From: Nocardioides pini
GTDB taxonomy: Bacteria; Actinomycetota; Actinomycetes; Propionibacteriales; Nocardioidaceae
Length of the DNA: 64,000 nt
Assembly (NCBI RefSeq): GCF_026712185.1
Contig: NZ_JAPPUX010000004.1
Location: 558,001-622,000, forward strand
Reading direction: 5' to 3'
In this document: one piece after another, positions 38,626-47,026 of the stretch
Layout of the letters: each line of letters starts with the position of its first letter
Numbering within the stretch: the stretch's first letter is position 1
Translations under genes and position numbers: made by a program
The notes under the pieces: generated by a model
What the model was told of the DNA's origin: nothing
The model's input: only the letters and a program-made list of their open reading frames with translations
Databases searched by the model: none

Positions 38626-39993
38626 TTGAGCATCGCTGTCAACGCGGACAAGGCCCCGGAAGCCGCCATCCGCGCACCCGGTCTCCTTCCCTCCGTCCGC
38701 ACTGCTCGGATCGATGCGTGGTTCGACGAGCGCCGGGTGTTGGCCTGGACGGCACTCAGCGTCCTCTTCGCTGCCGTCGCCATGGTCGTGGTCGTGCCCG
38801 CCGCCTCCGGTGACGGAGGATTGTCGCCCGTCGATGAGCTCTGGTACGTCGACGCAGTCGACAAGGCAAGCCGAGGCGAGCTTGTCAACACCGGCGACAA
38901 GATCGACTCCTACGCCCGCCAGGTCCAGGCCTGTCGAGGAGTCATCGGCTATCAGGCGCCGCTCCCGACCTGCGGCGAGCCGCAGCCGGACGACTCCATC
39001 GCCCTGACCGCCGTCTCGGCGGCCGACATCCACCCGCCGACCTACTTCTTCCTCGCCGCGGTCGCGGGCAAGGTGATCCGCCTGACGGGCGTCACCGACG
39101 ACCTGCTCATCGGCGCACGGCTGGCTGGCGTCCTCTGGCTCACCCTCGGCCTGCTTGCGATGGTGATGCTGGGACGAGCGTGGGGCGCCGGTTGGGTCGT
39201 ACCTGCCCTCGCGGCCGTGTGCGCAGGCACCAGCCCTCTCCTGGTCTCGACGTCGGGCTATCTGAGCCCAGACGCGCTCGGGCTCCTGGTCGGTGCCAGC
39301 GTCCTGCTCGCCGTGAGCTGGTGGCAGAAGGGCCGGTTGCCGACGTGGCTGCTCCTGGTGGCAGCGGTAGCACCGGCGTACTTCAAGGTGACATTCGTGC
39401 TCGCTCCACTGATCGGAGCGTTCCTTGTGCTCGTCGCGGGCGTGTGCGGACAGCTCCCATGGCGGCGGGTGATGACCGGTGCCGCGATCCTCGTCGGCGG
39501 GGCCGGCGCGGGTGCCTTGTCGTGGCAGCTGGTGCGCGGTGCCCTCGCGGTCGCGGACCCGGTGCTGCACGCGGACGCCCAGGACCCGGTCGCCTTCGCG
39601 AGCTTCGCGAAGTACTTCGGCTACTACCTCGAGACCATTCCTGCGACCAGCGACGCCCCGATCCCCCTGCCGGGCCTTCTCTACGTAGCGATCCTGCCGT
39701 TTTCCTGGCTGCTCCTGACCGCCGCTCTTGGTGGGACCTTGGTACGTGGCACGAAGGACCCGCTGCTGCCCGTGTGCTGGAGCGCGGTGACCGGGATGGC
39801 ACTGGGCAGCATCGTCATGAGCCTGATCGTCCTGGTGGCGACCGGTGGATTCCTCATCGGCACACCGCGCTATGGGATCGCTCTACTGCCTCTGTTCGCT
39901 GTACCACTCATGTGCCTCAGGCACCGCGTCGTCGTGCTGGGCCTGGTGCTGTCAGCCTGCGGGGCCCTCCTGTCCCATCTGGTGGCGTGGTGA
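38626..39993 (+). CDS. GT-C-like polytopic membrane protein, copy 1
   Basis: A 455-residue protein with about 11 hydrophobic helices. The first external loop reads GLSPVDELWYVDAVD, an acidic DE motif where GT-C glycosyltransferases bind metal and lipid-phosphate sugar. A second motif is TSGYLSPDALGLLVG. The protein at 47027-48370 shares both motifs (SPIDELQHID and TITPDAWGLMVG) and is a paralogue. The start is a TTG at 38626 with GAAGGGCAGG upstream. Downstream genes for a lipoprotein, a GT2 and a DUF2304 protein follow on the same strand, so it may use the lipid-linked sugar the GT2 makes. Confidence 0.65.
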   Translation: MSIAVNADKAPEAAIRAPGLLPSVRTARIDAWFDERRVLAWTALSVLFAAVAMVVVVPAASGDGGLSPVDELWYVDAVDKASRGELVNTGDKIDSYARQVQACRGVIGYQAPLPTCGEPQPDDSIALTAVSAADIHPPTYFFLAAVAGKVIRLTGVTDDLLIGARLAGVLWLTLGLLAMVMLGRAWGAGWVVPALAAVCAGTSPLLVSTSGYLSPDALGLLVGASVLLAVSWWQKGRLPTWLLLVAAVAPAYFKVTFVLAPLIGAFLVLVAGVCGQLPWRRVMTGAAILVGGAGAGALSWQLVRGALAVADPVLHADAQDPVAFASFAKYFGYYLETIPATSDAPIPLPGLLYVAILPFSWLLLTAALGGTLVRGTKDPLLPVCWSAVTGMALGSIVMSLIVLVATGGFLIGTPRYGIALLPLFAVPLMCLRHRVVVLGLVLSACGALLSHLVAW

Positions 39994-40487
39994 TCCGCTT
40001 CGTCGTCGCGGCCGTCGCCGCCCTGCTCCTGTCGGCGTGCTCGGAGCCGGTCCTGGTGCCAGAGGCCGGTCCGAACGCGCCGGGCTTCTCCTACCGTCCC
40101 GCGCCGAGATCGCCGGCTCCTCCCCGCGTCGAGCTGCTGTCCGACCGACCACGTACGAGCGCCGCCGCGGCAGGCGCGATCGACTCCGTGGTGCGGCAGA
40201 AGGACGTGTTCGAGATCTCCGGCTGGGCACTGCTCGCCAGGAAGAAGCCGCGTGGCGTCCTGCGGGTCGTCCTGCCACCCGACGTGGAGGCGAGCGTCGT
40301 GGACGTGCGAAGCGTGGAGCGGCCGGACGTTGCAGCGGCGACGTCCGACGACGCGAACCAGTGGGCCGGATTCACTGTGACCATCGAGGGAGACCTCCCC
40401 CGCGAGGCCGGCGTGTGCGTGCTCTCGCGGAGCAGCCAGGGCACCTTCAGGCTCGGCGGCTCGGACGAAGGGCTCTGCCCGGCCTGA
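39990..40487 (+). CDS. Small lipoprotein of a glycan operon
   Basis: A 165-residue exported protein: a short signal and lipobox (LLLSAC) with the Cys near residue 17, a Pro-rich linker, then one beta-rich domain (about 55-160) with two late Cys residues that could pair. Its GTG overlaps the stop of the GT-C-like gene (GTGA), implying coupled synthesis and perhaps a complex at the outer face of the membrane. I recognise no family. Confidence 0.7.
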   Translation: MIRFVVAAVAALLLSACSEPVLVPEAGPNAPGFSYRPAPRSPAPPRVELLSDRPRTSAAAAGAIDSVVRQKDVFEISGWALLARKKPRGVLRVVLPPDVEASVVDVRSVERPDVAAATSDDANQWAGFTVTIEGDLPREAGVCVLSRSSQGTFRLGGSDEGLCPA

Positions 40488-40552
40488 CCGCACGGGGGGC
40501 CGCGTGTGCGGCGACGGGCCGAGGCGTGGCGACCTGCGGGCAGGGCGACGGG

Positions 40553-40558
40553 TAAGGT
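40553..40558 (+). promoter_or_regulatory. -10 box before the second GT2-DUF2304 pair
   Basis: TAAGGT lies 8 bases before the GTG at 40567, spacing that would give a leaderless or near-leaderless message. It allows expression of the GT2 apart from the two genes upstream. Confidence 0.45.
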
Positions 40559-40566
40559 CTGGCCCC

Positions 40567-41247
40567 GTGAAGGACGTGGCGTTCGTCGTCCCCGTGTACA
40601 ACGAGGCGCAGGTGATCGGCACCGTCATCAAGGCGATCCAGGCCGTGACCCCGCACGTCGTGTGCGTCAACGACGGGAGCACCGACGCGTCGGCCGCCGA
40701 GATCCTCAAGGCGGGCGCCTACCTCGTGGACCACCCGATCAACATGGGTCAGGGTGCCGCTCTCCAGACCGGGATCGAGTTCGCCCGCCTGCTGCCCGGG
40801 GTCGAGCGCTTCGTGACCTTCGACGCCGACGGCCAGCACGTCATCGACGACGCCATTCGGATGCTGACCACGCTGGAGGTCGGCGACCTCGACATCGTGC
40901 TCGGCTCGCGGTTCCTCGGGGCCTCGGTCGGCGCCCCTCGTCTCCGCAAGGCCCTGCTTCGGCTGGCCGTCCGCTTCAGCAACGTGACCTCGGGGATCCG
41001 GCTCACCGACGCCCACAACGGGCTGCGGGCCTTCAACCGGCACGTCGCTGACACGATCGAGATCACTGCGCCCGACATGACCCACGCCAGCGAGATCATC
41101 GAGCTGATCGCCCGCAACGGCTACCGCTACCGCGAGGTCCCGGTCACCATCCACTACACCGCCTACTCGGTGTCGAAGGGACAGGCCGGCATGAACGCCG
41201 TCAACATCGCGGTCGACACCCTCCTGCGCAAGGTCGGCCGCTCGTGA
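40567..41247 (+). CDS. GT2 polyprenyl-phosphate sugar transferase-like, copy 2
   Basis: A 226-residue GT-A enzyme with VAFVVPVYNEAQVI, VCVNDGSTDAS, and DADGQHVIDDA as the metal-binding DXD region. SGIRLTDAHNGLRAFNR matches the dolichol-phosphate mannose synthase group. It is coupled by GTGA overlap to a DUF2304 gene. Together they likely charge a lipid phosphate with a sugar for the GT-C-like proteins of this locus. It differs enough from copy 1 that the two probably use different sugars or partners. Confidence 0.85.
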   Translation: MKDVAFVVPVYNEAQVIGTVIKAIQAVTPHVVCVNDGSTDASAAEILKAGAYLVDHPINMGQGAALQTGIEFARLLPGVERFVTFDADGQHVIDDAIRMLTTLEVGDLDIVLGSRFLGASVGAPRLRKALLRLAVRFSNVTSGIRLTDAHNGLRAFNRHVADTIEITAPDMTHASEIIELIARNGYRYREVPVTIHYTAYSVSKGQAGMNAVNIAVDTLLRKVGRS

Positions 41248-41669
41248 TCGCCGTCCAGCTGCTCCTCGTAGGGGCTTTCCTCGGGCTGTTCTTCCTCGCG
41301 CTGCGCAGCCGCACCGCTCACGGAGTCTCTGCCTCGAAGAAGCTCGGCTTCCTCCTCTTCATGCTCCTCGTCGTGGTCGCCGTGCTCTCCCCGGCCCTGG
41401 TCAGCGACGTCGCCAACCTCGTCGGCGTGGGCCGCGGCACCGATCTCGTGCTCTACCTCCTGGCCGTGGTGGTCTGCTTCTACGTCGTCAACGACTACCT
41501 CCGTGCCCAGGACTCGCGCGCCCAGCTGCACAAGCTCGCGCGGCGCATAGCCGTCCTAGAGGCGCTCGAGCGCTACGGCATCGCCGCCAGTCACGAACGT
41601 GACAGCGAGGTCGTCGACGAGGTGCCGGACCCGCACGGGACCACCGACGGGGACCGGGACGATGCTTGA
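41244..41669 (+). CDS. DUF2304 membrane protein, copy 2
   Basis: A 141-residue protein with three hydrophobic segments (about 3-19, 33-54, 68-84) and a charged tail, as in the copy at 29442-29879. Its GTG overlaps the GT2 stop, and it overlaps the next glycosyltransferase gene by 8 bases. A role in membrane anchoring of the paired GT2 is inferred from this repeated coupling. Confidence 0.75.
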   Translation: MIAVQLLLVGAFLGLFFLALRSRTAHGVSASKKLGFLLFMLLVVVAVLSPALVSDVANLVGVGRGTDLVLYLLAVVVCFYVVNDYLRAQDSRAQLHKLARRIAVLEALERYGIAASHERDSEVVDEVPDPHGTTDGDRDDA

Positions 41670-42552
41670 GGTGTTCATCCCCTTCTGGGGAGACCCCGGG
41701 TACCTGCGCGAGGCGGTGCGCAGCGTCCAGGCGCAGACCGACCCCGACTGGCGGTTGGTGGTCGTGGACGACTGCTACCCCGATCCGACGGTGCCGCAGT
41801 TCTTCGCCGGGCTCGACGACCCGAGGGTCACCTACGTCCGCAACGAGACCAACCTCGGCATCACCGACAACTACCGGCGCTGCCTCGAGCTGGCCACGCA
41901 ACCTTGGGTGGTCCTGCTCGGGTGCGACGACCTGATGCTCCCCGGCTACGTGGCCACCCTGACGGCCGCCATCGCCTCGGCGCCCTCGCCGGTCGACGTG
42001 ATCCAGCCGGGTGTGCGCGTGGTCGACGAGCACGGCGGTGCGGTCGACCCCCTCGTCGACCGGGTCAAGCGCCGACTCTTCGCGCCCCGGATCACCGGGC
42101 CGACCGTGCTGTCAGGGGAGCCTCTCGCGGTCTCGCTGCTTCGCGGCAACTGGACCTACTGGCCCTCGCTGGCCCTGCGGACCGAGGCCGTCCGGGCGCA
42201 CCGCTTCCTCGACGGCTTCCCCCTGGTGCAGGACCTCGCCCTCCTCGTCGACATGGCGCTCGCGGGCTCGCAGATGCTGGTCCTGCCCGACGAGGTCTTC
42301 GCCTACCGGCGCCACTCCGCCAGCGCGTCGTCGCTCACCGTCGTCGACGGCGGCCGGTTCGCCGGCGAGCGCGCCTACTTCGAGCTGGCCGCAGCGGCCT
42401 GCGAGGCGCACGGGTGGCACGCGGCCGCCCGGGCCGCCCGGACCCACCCGGCCTCCCGGCTGTACGCCGTCAGCCAGCTGCCGGTCGCGGTCCGGCAGCG
42501 GTCGTGGGACAGCATCCGGACCCTCGCGGCCCACGCCGTGCGCACCGGCTGA
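41662..42552 (+). CDS. GT2 family glycosyltransferase
   Basis: A 296-residue GT-A enzyme: VFIPFWGDPGYLREAVRSV, VVVDDCYPD and the metal-binding LLGCDDLMLPGY. The layout matches transferases that add one sugar to a growing oligosaccharide on the inner face of the membrane. No membrane helices are seen. It is the last gene of the 38626-42552 plus-strand run and ends 9 bases from the stop of the convergent GT4 gene. The acceptor is unknown. Confidence 0.85.
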   Translation: MLEVFIPFWGDPGYLREAVRSVQAQTDPDWRLVVVDDCYPDPTVPQFFAGLDDPRVTYVRNETNLGITDNYRRCLELATQPWVVLLGCDDLMLPGYVATLTAAIASAPSPVDVIQPGVRVVDEHGGAVDPLVDRVKRRLFAPRITGPTVLSGEPLAVSLLRGNWTYWPSLALRTEAVRAHRFLDGFPLVQDLALLVDMALAGSQMLVLPDEVFAYRRHSASASSLTVVDGGRFAGERAYFELAAAACEAHGWHAAARAARTHPASRLYAVSQLPVAVRQRSWDSIRTLAAHAVRTG

Positions 42553-42561
42553 GCGGATCCG

Positions 42562-43662
42562 TCAGCGGCGGTCCAGGGCCGACCGGAAGACCGTGAGGGT
42601 CTCCTCGGCCACCCGACGCCAGCTGAATCCCTCCGCCTGCGCGAGCCCCGCCCGTGATGCCCGCAGCATCGCTTCCGGGTCCGTGGCGACGGTCCGCAGC
42701 GCGGCGGCCATCGAGGCAGTGTTCAGCGGGTCGAACCACATTCCTGCGTCGCCACCCACCTCGCGCAGGACAGGCAGGTCCGAGGCGATCACGGGCAACC
42801 CGATCGACATCGCCTCCAGCACGGGGAGTCCGAAGCCCTCGGCCAGGGTCGGGAAGGCCAATGCCCGAGCCCGGGCGCGCAGGTCGGCGAGCTCGTCGGC
42901 GTCGACCCAGCCGCGGAGATCCACCCAGTCCCCCAGGCCACACTCGTCGACGACCGGTTGCAGCGGGTCCTCGCCCGGCCCGGCCCCGGTGATCACCAGC
43001 CGAGGGCGGATCGGCTCCTCGACCAGGGCGAGGGCGCGGATGAGCCCGTCCCAGTTCTTGTACGGCCTCCGCTGCCCGCCCGCGATCACCAGGTTCTCCT
43101 CGCCGCGGTAAGGCGCGACGACCTCCGGCTGACGGCCCGCGAGCGGCACGACGTGGAGTCGCTCGGCCGAGACGTCCAGGTATTTGCGGATCTCGCCAGC
43201 CGAGACCTCGCTGACGGTGATCACCCGGGCGGCGTTGGCGACGGCCCGACGCTCCATCCACATCACGGGGCGGGTGAAGAACGGGGTGACCATGACTTCG
43301 GGGTGGCTCCAGTAGAGCATGTCGTGGAGCGTGATTACCGTGGGCATCGACGTGTGTGCCGGCCCCAGGGTGGCGGGGCAGTGCACCAGGTCGGCCCGCC
43401 GGCGTCGGGCGTGCAGGCTCGAGGCGACCAGCTCGCCGAAGGCCCACACGAATCGGTTCTCACCGCTGATCCGCGAGCGGATCACCTCGCCGGGGAACCA
43501 GTCGAGGTCCATCCGCGAGCCTTCGCGGCTCGCCAGCGCCACGAAGTCGAGGCCGGTGTCCATCCGCCCCAGCTCCCGGTAGAGCTCGCGCGTGTAGGTC
43601 TCCATGCCGCCCTTGGTGCCTGTGTAGGAGAGCATGTCGACGAAGACCAGTGGACGGGTCAT
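42562..43662 (-). CDS. GT4 family glycosyltransferase
   Basis: A 366-residue GT-B retaining enzyme. The N-terminal domain has TGTKGGMETYTRELYREL, the linker VITVSEVSAGEIRKYL, and the C-terminal nucleotide-sugar domain has FPTLAEGFGLPVLEAMS with the EX7E motif. It resembles mannosyl- or rhamnosyltransferases of polysaccharide loci. Its ATG overlaps the flippase stop upstream (ATGA), so the pair is coupled. Confidence 0.9.
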   Translation of the reverse strand: MTRPLVFVDMLSYTGTKGGMETYTRELYRELGRMDTGLDFVALASREGSRMDLDWFPGEVIRSRISGENRFVWAFGELVASSLHARRRRADLVHCPATLGPAHTSMPTVITLHDMLYWSHPEVMVTPFFTRPVMWMERRAVANAARVITVSEVSAGEIRKYLDVSAERLHVVPLAGRQPEVVAPYRGEENLVIAGGQRRPYKNWDGLIRALALVEEPIRPRLVITGAGPGEDPLQPVVDECGLGDWVDLRGWVDADELADLRARARALAFPTLAEGFGLPVLEAMSIGLPVIASDLPVLREVGGDAGMWFDPLNTASMAAALRTVATDPEAMLRASRAGLAQAEGFSWRRVAEETLTVFRSALDRR

Positions 43663-44915
43663 GGGGAGCCTTCCCTGATGCGTGGTTGCGAGGCGGCCGG
43701 CACCCGGTGGGCGCCGAAGGCGAGATGGATGCCGATCCCGGCCAGCGGGCCGAGGAGCAAGGCGACGACCACTCGGGTCTCCAGCGCGAGGGGCAGGAGC
43801 AGGAGCAGCGTCGCGACCGAGGTGGCGACGACGTAGCCGACCACGTAGACCGCGTGGTGGTCGAGGGCGATGCTTGCTGCGCCGGTGAGGGTCAGCAGGC
43901 CGACGAGGCCGGCCGCCAGCACCAGCCACCCGAAGACGGGCCCGGCGACGACGTACTCGGCGTTGATGACGCGGAGCAACGGGGGGCCGAGGACGACCGC
44001 CGCGGCCGCACCCAGCACGGTCGCGCCGGCGAGCAGGGCCGTCGGAGTCCGCATCGCCCCGACCCCGTGCGAGGCGACCCGGGTCACGAGGACGTTCTGG
44101 TAGGCGTTGAGGGGGATGAGCAGAGGCGCCCGGGACAGTGACACGGCCAGGATCACCGGCGCCGCCCCCGCGAAGACGTCGTCCGGGGTCGTCAGCCGGA
44201 GCAGGACGGGGAACCCCACGAGGAGCAGCGCGGACGCGCCGGAGGCCGCGCAGGCGGCGACCAGGCGGCGCCTCAGCCCGGCGCCAGGCACGTCACCCCT
44301 GACCGCCGCGGTCCCCCGGAGTCGGGTGGCCGGCAGGAGGGAGACCAGGAGCCACGAGCCGCAGGCCAGCGACACCGCCCACGTGAGCCCGCCGACGAGC
44401 GCGCCCGCGAGCGTGGCAGCCACCACGAGCGCGAGTCGGCTGACGGACTCCGTCCCGACGAGCAGCGCGTACGTCGACCAGTCCCCGCGGCCGGCGGCCG
44501 TCCCGGCGACGAAGCAGTGACTGACGAAGAGCATCGCCCCCACGAGCAGGGCGGCGAGCAGCTGCGGCCATTGCGGCCCCAGGACCTCGGGCGCCCAGGC
44601 CAGCCCGCTCACCCCCAGCACCACGCCGGCGCAGGCGGCGAGCAGGACGACCTGGGGCAGCACGCGGGCGCCCGTGCCGGAGGTGTGTGGTGCCGCGTGC
44701 ACGGAGCGCGTGGTCTCAGTGGCGATGCCGATCAGGACGCCGAACACCCCGAACAGGGCGCCCCAGAACACCAGGAACTCGGCGTTCGCCGCGGGCGTGA
44801 GGTAGCGCGCCACCAGCACCAGGACGACGTAGCCGGCGATCCCGCTGACCGCGGCCGCGGCGAGGACGACGTGGGCGACGCCCGCCCGCCTGCCGGATGC
44901 CTCGTCAGTCGCCAC
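43659..44915 (-). CDS. Wzx-like polysaccharide flippase, copy 2
   Basis: A 418-residue membrane protein with about 12 helices. VLVARYLTPAANAEFLVFW in the first loop and LSRAPLLIPLNAYQN in the middle align with the same positions in the 30633-31889 protein, so the two are homologous flippases of equal length. A GTG at 44915, 8 bases after a -10 box, is the best start. Two flippases in one locus suggest either two different lipid-linked glycans or an old duplication. Confidence 0.8.
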   Translation of the reverse strand: MATDEASGRRAGVAHVVLAAAAVSGIAGYVVLVLVARYLTPAANAEFLVFWGALFGVFGVLIGIATETTRSVHAAPHTSGTGARVLPQVVLLAACAGVVLGVSGLAWAPEVLGPQWPQLLAALLVGAMLFVSHCFVAGTAAGRGDWSTYALLVGTESVSRLALVVAATLAGALVGGLTWAVSLACGSWLLVSLLPATRLRGTAAVRGDVPGAGLRRRLVAACAASGASALLLVGFPVLLRLTTPDDVFAGAAPVILAVSLSRAPLLIPLNAYQNVLVTRVASHGVGAMRTPTALLAGATVLGAAAAVVLGPPLLRVINAEYVVAGPVFGWLVLAAGLVGLLTLTGAASIALDHHAVYVVGYVVATSVATLLLLLPLALETRVVVALLLGPLAGIGIHLAFGAHRVPAASQPRIREGSP

Positions 44916-44923
44916 GACTCGTG

Positions 44924-44971
44924 ATCCTAGGTGTGCGCGATGCCCGTTCGGCGCCCGGCCGTTGCTAACGT
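44924..44971. promoter_or_regulatory. Divergent near-leaderless -10 boxes
   Basis: On the minus strand TAGGAT (44924-44929) is 8 bases before the flippase GTG. On the plus strand TAACGT (44966-44971) is 6 bases before the acyltransferase ATG. Both fit leaderless or nearly leaderless transcripts from the 62-base gap. Confidence 0.5.
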
Positions 44972-44977
44972 GCGGCC

Positions 44978-46078
44978 ATGCCTGCTTCCCGCGCCGGAGC
45001 TGTGGAGGCACCGAGGGTCCACCGGTGGCTCGGGGTCCGTCTGGGAGACCGGCTCGGCAGCAGGGACAACAACTTCGACCTGCTCCGGCTGCTGGCGGCC
45101 TGGGCCGTCCTCGTCTCGCACTCCTACGCGCTCGTCGGGTGCGAGCAGCCCCTGCACCAGTTCGGCACCTCGCTCGGCAACCTGGGGGTGCTCGTCTTCT
45201 TCGCGGTCAGCGGGCTCCTCATCAGGCGCAGCTGGGACCACGACCCACGGGCCCGCGACTTCTGGGCCAAGCGGGCACTGCGCCTGCTCCCCGCGCTCGC
45301 GGTGACCGCGATGCTGACCGCGTTCGTGCTGGGGCCGGCCGTGACCAGCGCCCGCCTCGGGACGTACTTCACCTCCTGGGAGACGTGGCTCTACCCGGTG
45401 CGGCTCGTGCTGATGGTGCCGTTCGGCGCCAAGCTGCCCGGGGTCTTCGACGACAACGTCTACGCGGGGGCCGTCAACGGATCACTCTGGAGCCTCCCCC
45501 TGGAGGTGCTCGCCTACGCGATGGTGGCCGGGCTCGGGGCGCTCGGGCTGCTCGCCCGACGGTGGGTCGTCACGTCGCTCGCGCTCGCGAGCCTCGTCTG
45601 GGCCGCCTGGTGGGAGCCGGCCATGTCGGACGCGGTGGGGTCGGCCTACGTCGTGTCGGCCTTCGCCGTGGGCGCCGCGGCCTTCACCTGGCGCGACCGG
45701 ATCGTCCTCAGCACCCCGGTGGCCATGGTAATCGTCGCCGTCTGCGCGGCCACCGCGCTGGGTCCGGAGTCCCTGCGTGTGGTCACCTGGACCGTCTCGG
45801 CGCTCTACCTCTCCTACTGGTTCGCCTACTGCCTGCCGCGCGTCGGACGTGTCCTGACCCGGTTCGGGGACACGTCCTACGGCCTCTACATCTGGGCCTT
45901 CCCCGTGCAGCAGGTCGTGGTCCAGGTCGCGGGCAACGACTCCGACCCGTGGCTGGTGACCGGCGTCGCGACCCCGCTCGTGTGGCTGCTCGCGCTCGCC
46001 TCGTGGCGGCTCGTCGAGCGCCCGGCTCTGCGGCACAAGCCGCGGCCCACACCCGGAGGGCCACAGGACCGCGCCTAG
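44978..46078 (+). CDS. Acyltransferase family 3 (OafA-like) membrane protein
   Basis: A 366-residue protein with about 10 helices and the acyltransferase-3 pattern: NNFDLLRLLAAWAVLVSHSY with the catalytic His, then FFAVSGLLIRRSW, NGSLWSLPLEVLAY and YGLYIWAFPVQQ. These enzymes move acetyl or other acyl groups across the membrane onto surface sugars. There is no fused SGNH domain. It overlaps the end of the convergent methyltransferase gene by 4 bases. Confidence 0.88.
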   Translation: MPASRAGAVEAPRVHRWLGVRLGDRLGSRDNNFDLLRLLAAWAVLVSHSYALVGCEQPLHQFGTSLGNLGVLVFFAVSGLLIRRSWDHDPRARDFWAKRALRLLPALAVTAMLTAFVLGPAVTSARLGTYFTSWETWLYPVRLVLMVPFGAKLPGVFDDNVYAGAVNGSLWSLPLEVLAYAMVAGLGALGLLARRWVVTSLALASLVWAAWWEPAMSDAVGSAYVVSAFAVGAAAFTWRDRIVLSTPVAMVIVAVCAATALGPESLRVVTWTVSALYLSYWFAYCLPRVGRVLTRFGDTSYGLYIWAFPVQQVVVQVAGNDSDPWLVTGVATPLVWLLALASWRLVERPALRHKPRPTPGGPQDRA

Positions 46079-46878
46079 CGCCCCTGCGCCAGGCGGTCGC
46101 GCACGGCGTCGTGGTCGCGCATCATCAACGAGTGCCGTCGGTCCGCGATGGCCGCGAGGTGGCCGAGGCCGTACCCGAGCGCGGGCCTGCGCACGAGCAT
46201 CCGGGCGGCGCGGGAGACCGGCCCACGGTGAAGGAGGTGCACGAGCGAGCTGGTGACGACGCCGTCGTATCCCAGCCGCTGGGCCAGCACCTCGAGCGAG
46301 CGGTGGGTGTAGAAGGTGATGTGCTGCCCCGACTCGGGCGCGTAGTAGTCCCATCCCCCTGGCCGCGGGGCCGGCGTCGGGAGGACCTGCGTGGTGACGA
46401 GGAGGCGGTCGGTCGCCGACGCGACCGAGGCGAGCTCGCCGACCGGGTCGGTGAGGTGCTCGAGCACCTCGAACGCCGTGACGAGGTCAAACCTCTGTCC
46501 GGCGGGGTCGCCGGTGAAGCCGGCCGCGAAGATGTTGGCTGCGTAGGCGTCGACGTGGGCGAAGTCGTACCCACGGTCGCGCATGAGCCGCGTGAGGACG
46601 CCGTAGCCACCGGCCCAGTCGAGAAAGCGTCCCCCGCGCAGATGTTCGGCGCGCAGCACGCTCGACGTCACGTTGGCGAGGATCTGGCACCGGTCGAGCA
46701 GGCCCACGTCGAGGTCGGCGATGGCCTCGGCATACGCCCGGTCCAGCCAGGTGGGATCGTCCGCCATCACCAGCCCGCACGACCCGCACTGCAGGTAGGT
46801 GACATCGGTGTCGCCCAGCACGCGGCCCTCGGCGAACCGCCGTACCGGCCGGTCGCACACACGGCACGTCTTCGACAC
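46075..46878 (-). CDS. SAM-dependent methyltransferase with N-terminal zinc-ribbon-like motif
   Basis: A 267-residue protein. Two Cys pairs at the N-terminus (CRVC and CGSC, about 5-35) look like the zinc ribbon of sugar methyltransferases of the TylC3/NovU kind. The SAM-binding strand is RFLDWAGGYGVLT, where the usual GxGxG is degenerate, then VTAFEVLEHLTDP. A sugar or small-molecule acceptor is likely. GTG at 46878 has AGGAGG at ideal spacing, and TAGGCT lies about 36 bases upstream as a -10 box. Confidence 0.82.
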   Translation of the reverse strand: MSKTCRVCDRPVRRFAEGRVLGDTDVTYLQCGSCGLVMADDPTWLDRAYAEAIADLDVGLLDRCQILANVTSSVLRAEHLRGGRFLDWAGGYGVLTRLMRDRGYDFAHVDAYAANIFAAGFTGDPAGQRFDLVTAFEVLEHLTDPVGELASVASATDRLLVTTQVLPTPAPRPGGWDYYAPESGQHITFYTHRSLEVLAQRLGYDGVVTSSLVHLLHRGPVSRAARMLVRRPALGYGLGHLAAIADRRHSLMMRDHDAVRDRLAQGR

Positions 46879-46965
46879 GCTTCCTCCTGGGTCCTGCCGT
46901 CGTGGCCACCCGCAGCCTAGGTGACCGCCTGCGAGCCGAGGCAGGGGACAACGACGCTCACTGCC

Positions 46966-46971
46966 TATATT
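46966..46971 (+). promoter_or_regulatory. AT-rich -10 box before the second GT-C-like gene
   Basis: TATATT stands out in this GC-rich sequence, 55 bases before the ATG at 47027. GGGACA at 46945-46950 is a possible -35 but its spacing of 15 bases is short. Confidence 0.5.
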
Positions 46972-47026
46972 GATCCCCCGCCGGCCCATACGTGACGGCA
47001 ATGAGCACGGGAGAGGCGCTGGGGGA

